From contig NW_006920411.1 of the NCBI RefSeq assembly GCF_000344685.1, forward strand, positions 2,895,887 through 2,959,886: DNA of 64,000 nucleotides. Reading direction: 5' to 3'. The notes under the pieces are model-generated. The model saw only the letters and a program-made list of their open reading frames with translations. It ran no database searches and had not been told where the DNA came from. Within the stretch, counting starts at the first letter, position 1, and every line of letters starts with the position of its first letter. Source of the DNA: Gloeophyllum trabeum ATCC 11539 (lineage: Eukaryota > Basidiomycota > Agaricomycetes > Gloeophyllales > Gloeophyllaceae). Shown here in pieces: positions 59,660 through 64,000 of the stretch. A program made the position numbers and the translations under genes.

Positions 59660-59968
59660 TTGTAGTTTTCTCCTTTATATTCTCATGTAATATATCATCC
59701 CGCCATTTAGTTTCATCTATAGATGTATAATCGTTAGTGTTGCCGCACCGATAGAGCGAAGGCCTGAGTCGACTCTGTGCTAAGTCGGTTCACAATTAAG
59801 GATGCCAGACTTACCCTAGGAAATACATAAAAGTCCATGATGCGAGCAAGCGTGCAATGCTGGAATACTAGTTGTAGGTGCACGATTACAAGAACCCCTA
59901 AATAATTATCGAACTGCTACTTTTACACCCAGGCACCAGAGGTCCACCCCCAGACGTCTACACAACTT
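59660..59968. other. Convergent intergenic region
   Basis: 309 bp between the stops of the family A pseudogene and the mannosyltransferase. I searched it for the two-hairpin RNA element and did not find it. Confidence 0.4.
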
Positions 59969-62900
59969 TCATACCCTCTTCGCATCCTCAGGGTATAGCT
60001 CCTTTCGCGCACGATCAGCTTCCGATTCATCTTCGCCCAACGGGCCCTCCTGCTTATGAGGCGCGTTATCCCCAACGCTTGTCGACACTTCAGCTGTCGA
60101 GGAGGTATCAGCAGCTGCAGCACTCGTCGTGTCTACTGACGTCGTATCTGCAGCTTGACTCTCCGCCGTGGTCGGCTGCGGCTCGGTGATGACAGAGCTG
60201 ATCTCCTTGCTCTCAGCCACAGCAGGGCGATCCACCGGAGGCTCACTCTTGATATCCTTCACAGGCTGAGCAGCGAAGATATCACGCCCAGGTTCCGGGC
60301 CTACAGCAATGCTTGAGGTTTGCGGGTCGGGGGAGTCAGGGACGATGCCCTGTCCGACTTTGTTGTCCTGCACGACTACGGGAGCGCGGCCACCAGCTTC
60401 ACCCCCGACGGTGACAACAGGAGTGCTCGATCTCTGTGGAGTAGCGGCTTTACCGTAGTACTGGCTATACTGTAGGGCAATTAGTACTGAACGGTCCCTT
60501 CGAGCTTTGCTCTATAACTCACGTCATCCAGGAAGTCATTGCTTATGGGAAATAAGACTCTCTATCAGCCACCATGTCGCGCTCGGGTAGGACAGCAACC
60601 CCACGTACCAGTTGAAATCCCAGGTCTTGAGCCACCGGGCGGAATTACATTTTGACTTCGTCCACGGGTTGCCATACGCAATTGGACTGAAGTACGAGAA
60701 ACTCCAGATGGCGAGAAGGATAAGGACCGCTGCTATCTGCAGGCGCACGCGTGGGCGCAAATTCGACGTTACCAGATCGAAGACAGCAGCGCATAAGAGG
60801 ATCGCGAAGTAGAGAGCCGGGAAATAGTGGTGCAAGAAGAGCTGTCGTCCCATGAGGAAGAAGGGGAAATAGTGCAGTGCCCAACCGACAAAGAGGAACC
60901 CGCAGAGAGTGTCATACTTCACCACCTTGGCTGAAAGTGAACGAGATGGTCAGTATAATTCCGGCAAAGTGCATCTTACGACTAACTGTTCTCGAAATCT
61001 CTGTATCCACGTTTCGCACGCAGGATGAGGAAGCCTCGGACGGATGCATAGGCTAGGACTGCGAGTGTACTCAGCCACCATACAGTGGGATTCCCCAGCA
61101 GATAAATCTGGCGGTGGTCCTTTACCCAGAAGTTCTGTAGGGGAGGTATGAGTAAATACCACGTAGTGATACACCAGTTTGGACTTACGATACCACGTCT
61201 CAGCCGCGGCCATGCGTCGGGCCTCGAGTCATACGTATGCCGATCCGTCAAGCCAGCGTTCGTCGTCCACATTACTTGCTGCAATTCAAGGAACTTGCCG
61301 AAGAAACCAGGAAGTCGGTAGTTGACCTTCTCAGCATCAGCCGGAACTGCATGATCAATTCAGTACAACCGACTCAGTGGACGGGAATGTATACGATGGA
61401 GGACTTACGATCCGGATGCCAGTTCGTTTCAATAAACCACAACGAATTGTCCCTCACAGCGTTCTTATTACACGTCACCTCTTGCTGCTCGTACCCCCAC
61501 TCGGGCAACTTGACCTTGTGCGAGAACAGATAACACCCCGTCAGCGCATGACGCAGCCTAAACTGCGTGCGGAGCGTCCGCAGGCGCTTCCCGCTCTCCC
61601 TGTCGCGCTTGTCACCCTTCTCGATCTCGACGATCCAGTCGTCGTTCGCGTCGCCGACAAAGTGCGGCATCCCGTAGCCCGACACCTCGTTCTGGAAGTC
61701 CACGTCCGACACCGGCGGCCGGATCTCGTGCGAGTGCAGGTACTTCTGCGTCGAGATATGCCGGAACTTGAGGCGCATGCCCGGCGTGATATACGTCAGC
61801 GGCTCGCCGAAGGGCAGGTCCGAGTCCGGGTCGGCTTCGGAGCTGGCGTTGAAGATCCGCCAGTCGTTGTTCGCGTCGCGGTGTGGGTAGAGGGTGACCT
61901 GTTGCTCTGCACGGTGTTGTCAGTAAGCTGGTGACCATACGAAGCCGAGACATACGGTTGCTCCCGCCGGGATAGTTGTGAGGGTGAGAGTGTAGATAGC
62001 CCCCTTGTGTGTTGACGTGACGGATGGTGACCGTGGAGCCAATCGCGACATCTGGTAGCATGTGGGCTGAATATTCCACCAAGGTATGATAGCCAAGCAC
62101 TCACCCGCATACGTATCCGCCATACCTCTCCCATTCAACGTGTGCTGGAACTCAGAGCTCATGAAGCCGTCGCCGTCTCCAGAATTCGACAAAATCAAGA
62201 AGTGGATCGCAAACATGGACATGTAGAACACAATAGGTATGGCGATCAGGCACAGCGCCCTTGCCAAGAAATGCTTCATCCAGAGCCGCGGTGACACACG
62301 CAGGTCGCCGAGAAGAAGCCACAGCTGCTTGAGAGTACTCACACCCACGGTCGCGATAGTGAAGAGACCGACCCACTTGCAGCTGACCACGGCACCGAGA
62401 GAAAGACCAGACAAGATCAACCATGTCCACCACGACTCCGTGAACGGCTGATGCTTATCTTCGTTGCAGAACCCGACCCAGACGAATACGGTGAGAGCCG
62501 TGAAGAAGACTAAGGGAGAGTCGAGGAGGATATGCCGGGACTGGGTTATCAGCCCGTTTTCGAAGGTGAGGAAGAGGGATGCGAGGATGGCAGTTGTTGC
62601 GCGGCAATCAAGGGCACGGATGGTGAGGTAGGAGAGGGGGATAGTTGCGACGCCCATAATCGCGGGAACAAGCCGCATAGCGACGTAGGGAACGCGCTCA
62701 TACGTTCTAGTACGGTTAAGACACGCTTGTAATGACAAAATGAGCGCTCACTTTCCAATGTCCTTGAAGTCAAAGTTTCCATCATATCCAAAAACGAAAC
62801 CAGCCAGAGTGATTAATAGTTTGGCCAAGGGTGGGTGTACGTCCACAAAGTACTGGGATTTGATGTACTTTGAGGCGAACTTGCCAAAATGGACTTCGTC

Positions 62901-63224
62901 AAAGCTGCATATAGGGATTCAGTTACAAGAAAGCTTCTTCCATGAGGTATGTACTCACACAACGCTATTTGGTTGCGGCAGGCGGAATAACCGAACCAAG
63001 ACCGCTACGACCACTATGATGAACAACACCTTCCATTCTGCTGGCGCAATATTCAGTCCGCCTGGGGGGAAGCTCTTCCGTCCAATATCTCTCCTGGTGA
63101 ACCCTTTTGACGCCGCCTCCCTTCGCGCATCTGCGTCTAGATGACCGTCCCGAACGTGAGGATATCTCGGTGCATGACCAAGAGGGGGTGAAGCCGGCCT
63201 CCTCGACCTTACGGTCGGATTCAT
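59969..63224 (-). CDS. Protein O-mannosyltransferase (GT39, PMT family)
   Basis: An ER-membrane enzyme that moves mannose from dolichyl-phosphate-mannose to Ser/Thr of secretory proteins. Starting at [16 protein letters not shown], the first helix ([20 protein letters not shown]) leads into the loop-1 motif [20 protein letters not shown] and [11 protein letters not shown] with the catalytic Asp-Glu. Further helices follow, then three MIR segments ([58 protein letters not shown]). C-terminal helices include [20 protein letters not shown]. Near 60550 the frame must shift by one T (ATTTCCC) to continue [21 protein letters not shown]. The rest is a disordered Thr/Ser/Ala-rich tail of about 150 residues ending [10 protein letters not shown], longer than usual. 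The subfamily (Pmt1 or Pmt4) is not resolved. Confidence 0.9.
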
Positions 63225-64000
63225 TGAACTAGAAGCAATTAAACGGTACGAGAGAGCTCAGCTCCGAAGCGAAGAGTAAGGAAAGGAGTCCGTGAGTTGG
63301 TCGACGTGTCTGCAGCAGGTGCAGCTGATGCTGCGGCAGTGCCTTAGTTGACGGTATGTTGAATCGTGAGAATTATGAGCTGCGCTGCGTTGTGATCCAT
63401 AGCGTCGCGAAGCGGGATTCATGGAAAATGGACACGACCACCTTGGGTTATTCGAGTACATGGAGGGGAAAAAGAGCATTTCGCAGCGTACATACGTCCC
63501 GGGAGACTTGCCAGATTTCCGGAGGTACCAAGCCTGAGTCAGTCAATGACTGCAGTTCGATGTATGTACTTATAGGTGAAGATGTTCAAGGTCAGGAATG
63601 GCGGCAAGAAAAGGGGGCTGCGTAGTGGTGGCGAGTGTCTCTCAAGCATGTCTCTGAAAAGTGCCTCTCTAGAGCACCGGCATAGCAGGATGTCGTGCTC
63701 GAACAGACATAGCCATTCTGAGTAATTCTACTGCCATATCAGGACTCGTCATTGCGTGGGAAAATGGACTTGCGCGCACTCTCTCAAATTCACCTAGCTG
63801 GAGCACTCCTCGACAACAAAATGATGGTCTAAATCAAGCTGTAATCCAATAGACAACATAACAGACGGGTATAATGCGAAATACAGACGTTTCTGTGCTA
63901 CATGAGGTACTAACTGCCCACCAACTGCCCCCTGTCAGCGCCCACTCGCTGTATCATAACACCACCATCTACGCCTGACCTCTTCTCTGAACTGGAAAAT
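63225..64000. other. Upstream region of the mannosyltransferase, window end
   Basis: 776 bp with no supported gene; it should include the mannosyltransferase promoter. The final bases show nothing recognisable. Confidence 0.4.

Overview
The window is nuclear DNA of a filamentous basidiomycete, most likely an Agaricomycete and plausibly a white-rot polypore. Genes are dense, face both ways and carry many 45-75 bp GT-AG introns. The housekeeping proteins are typical fungal ones, and the accessory part holds an NRPS-like quinone synthetase and an O-methyltransferase. No rRNA, tRNA, CRISPR or prokaryotic feature was seen.

Layout. 0-20 kb is mostly conserved housekeeping: a 3' gene fragment, CGI121 (KEOPS), uracil phosphoribosyltransferase, NEP1/EMG1, a SEC14-type lipid-transfer protein, SCO1, and two same-strand actin genes that enclose NDUFB7 and RPN10. 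A GH78-type glycosidase follows at 20.7-23.1 kb. 24-34.5 kb is a nest of mobile DNA: a 355 bp hAT-like MITE, a 120 bp hairpin, a 3.8 kb Tc1/mariner element carrying a second gene, and a 2.8 kb foldback element with arms of about 730 bp. 35-42 kb returns to genes: a hemerythrin-like protein, two lineage-specific proteins and CCT2. 44-50 kb holds two tandem sugar transporters. 50-58 kb holds an O-methyltransferase divergent from an A-T-TE-dioxygenase synthetase, probably a small terphenylquinone-type locus. The right end holds a decayed orphan paralogue and a protein O-mannosyltransferase.

The most unusual content is an undescribed gene family, here called family A. Two members, at 3.9-6.0 kb (+) and 37.1-38.6 kb (-), share an N-terminal membrane segment, a QWTEP box and FS.GS..S boxes. 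A third, frameshifted copy at 58.1-59.7 kb shares the basic C-terminal modules and a terminal KEN motif with the first. The two intact genes also share a promoter motif (TCAGCCAGC..GTCAGCC, then TATAAAA). Downstream of each, in the sense orientation, lies a two-hairpin RNA element whose stems differ by compensatory base changes. A second lineage-specific pair, family B, lies at 25.6 and 39.1 kb on either side of the transposon nest.

Two otherwise conserved genes, the quinone synthetase and the mannosyltransferase, each show a single-base frame break in a short T run. These are either sequencing errors or recent lesions.
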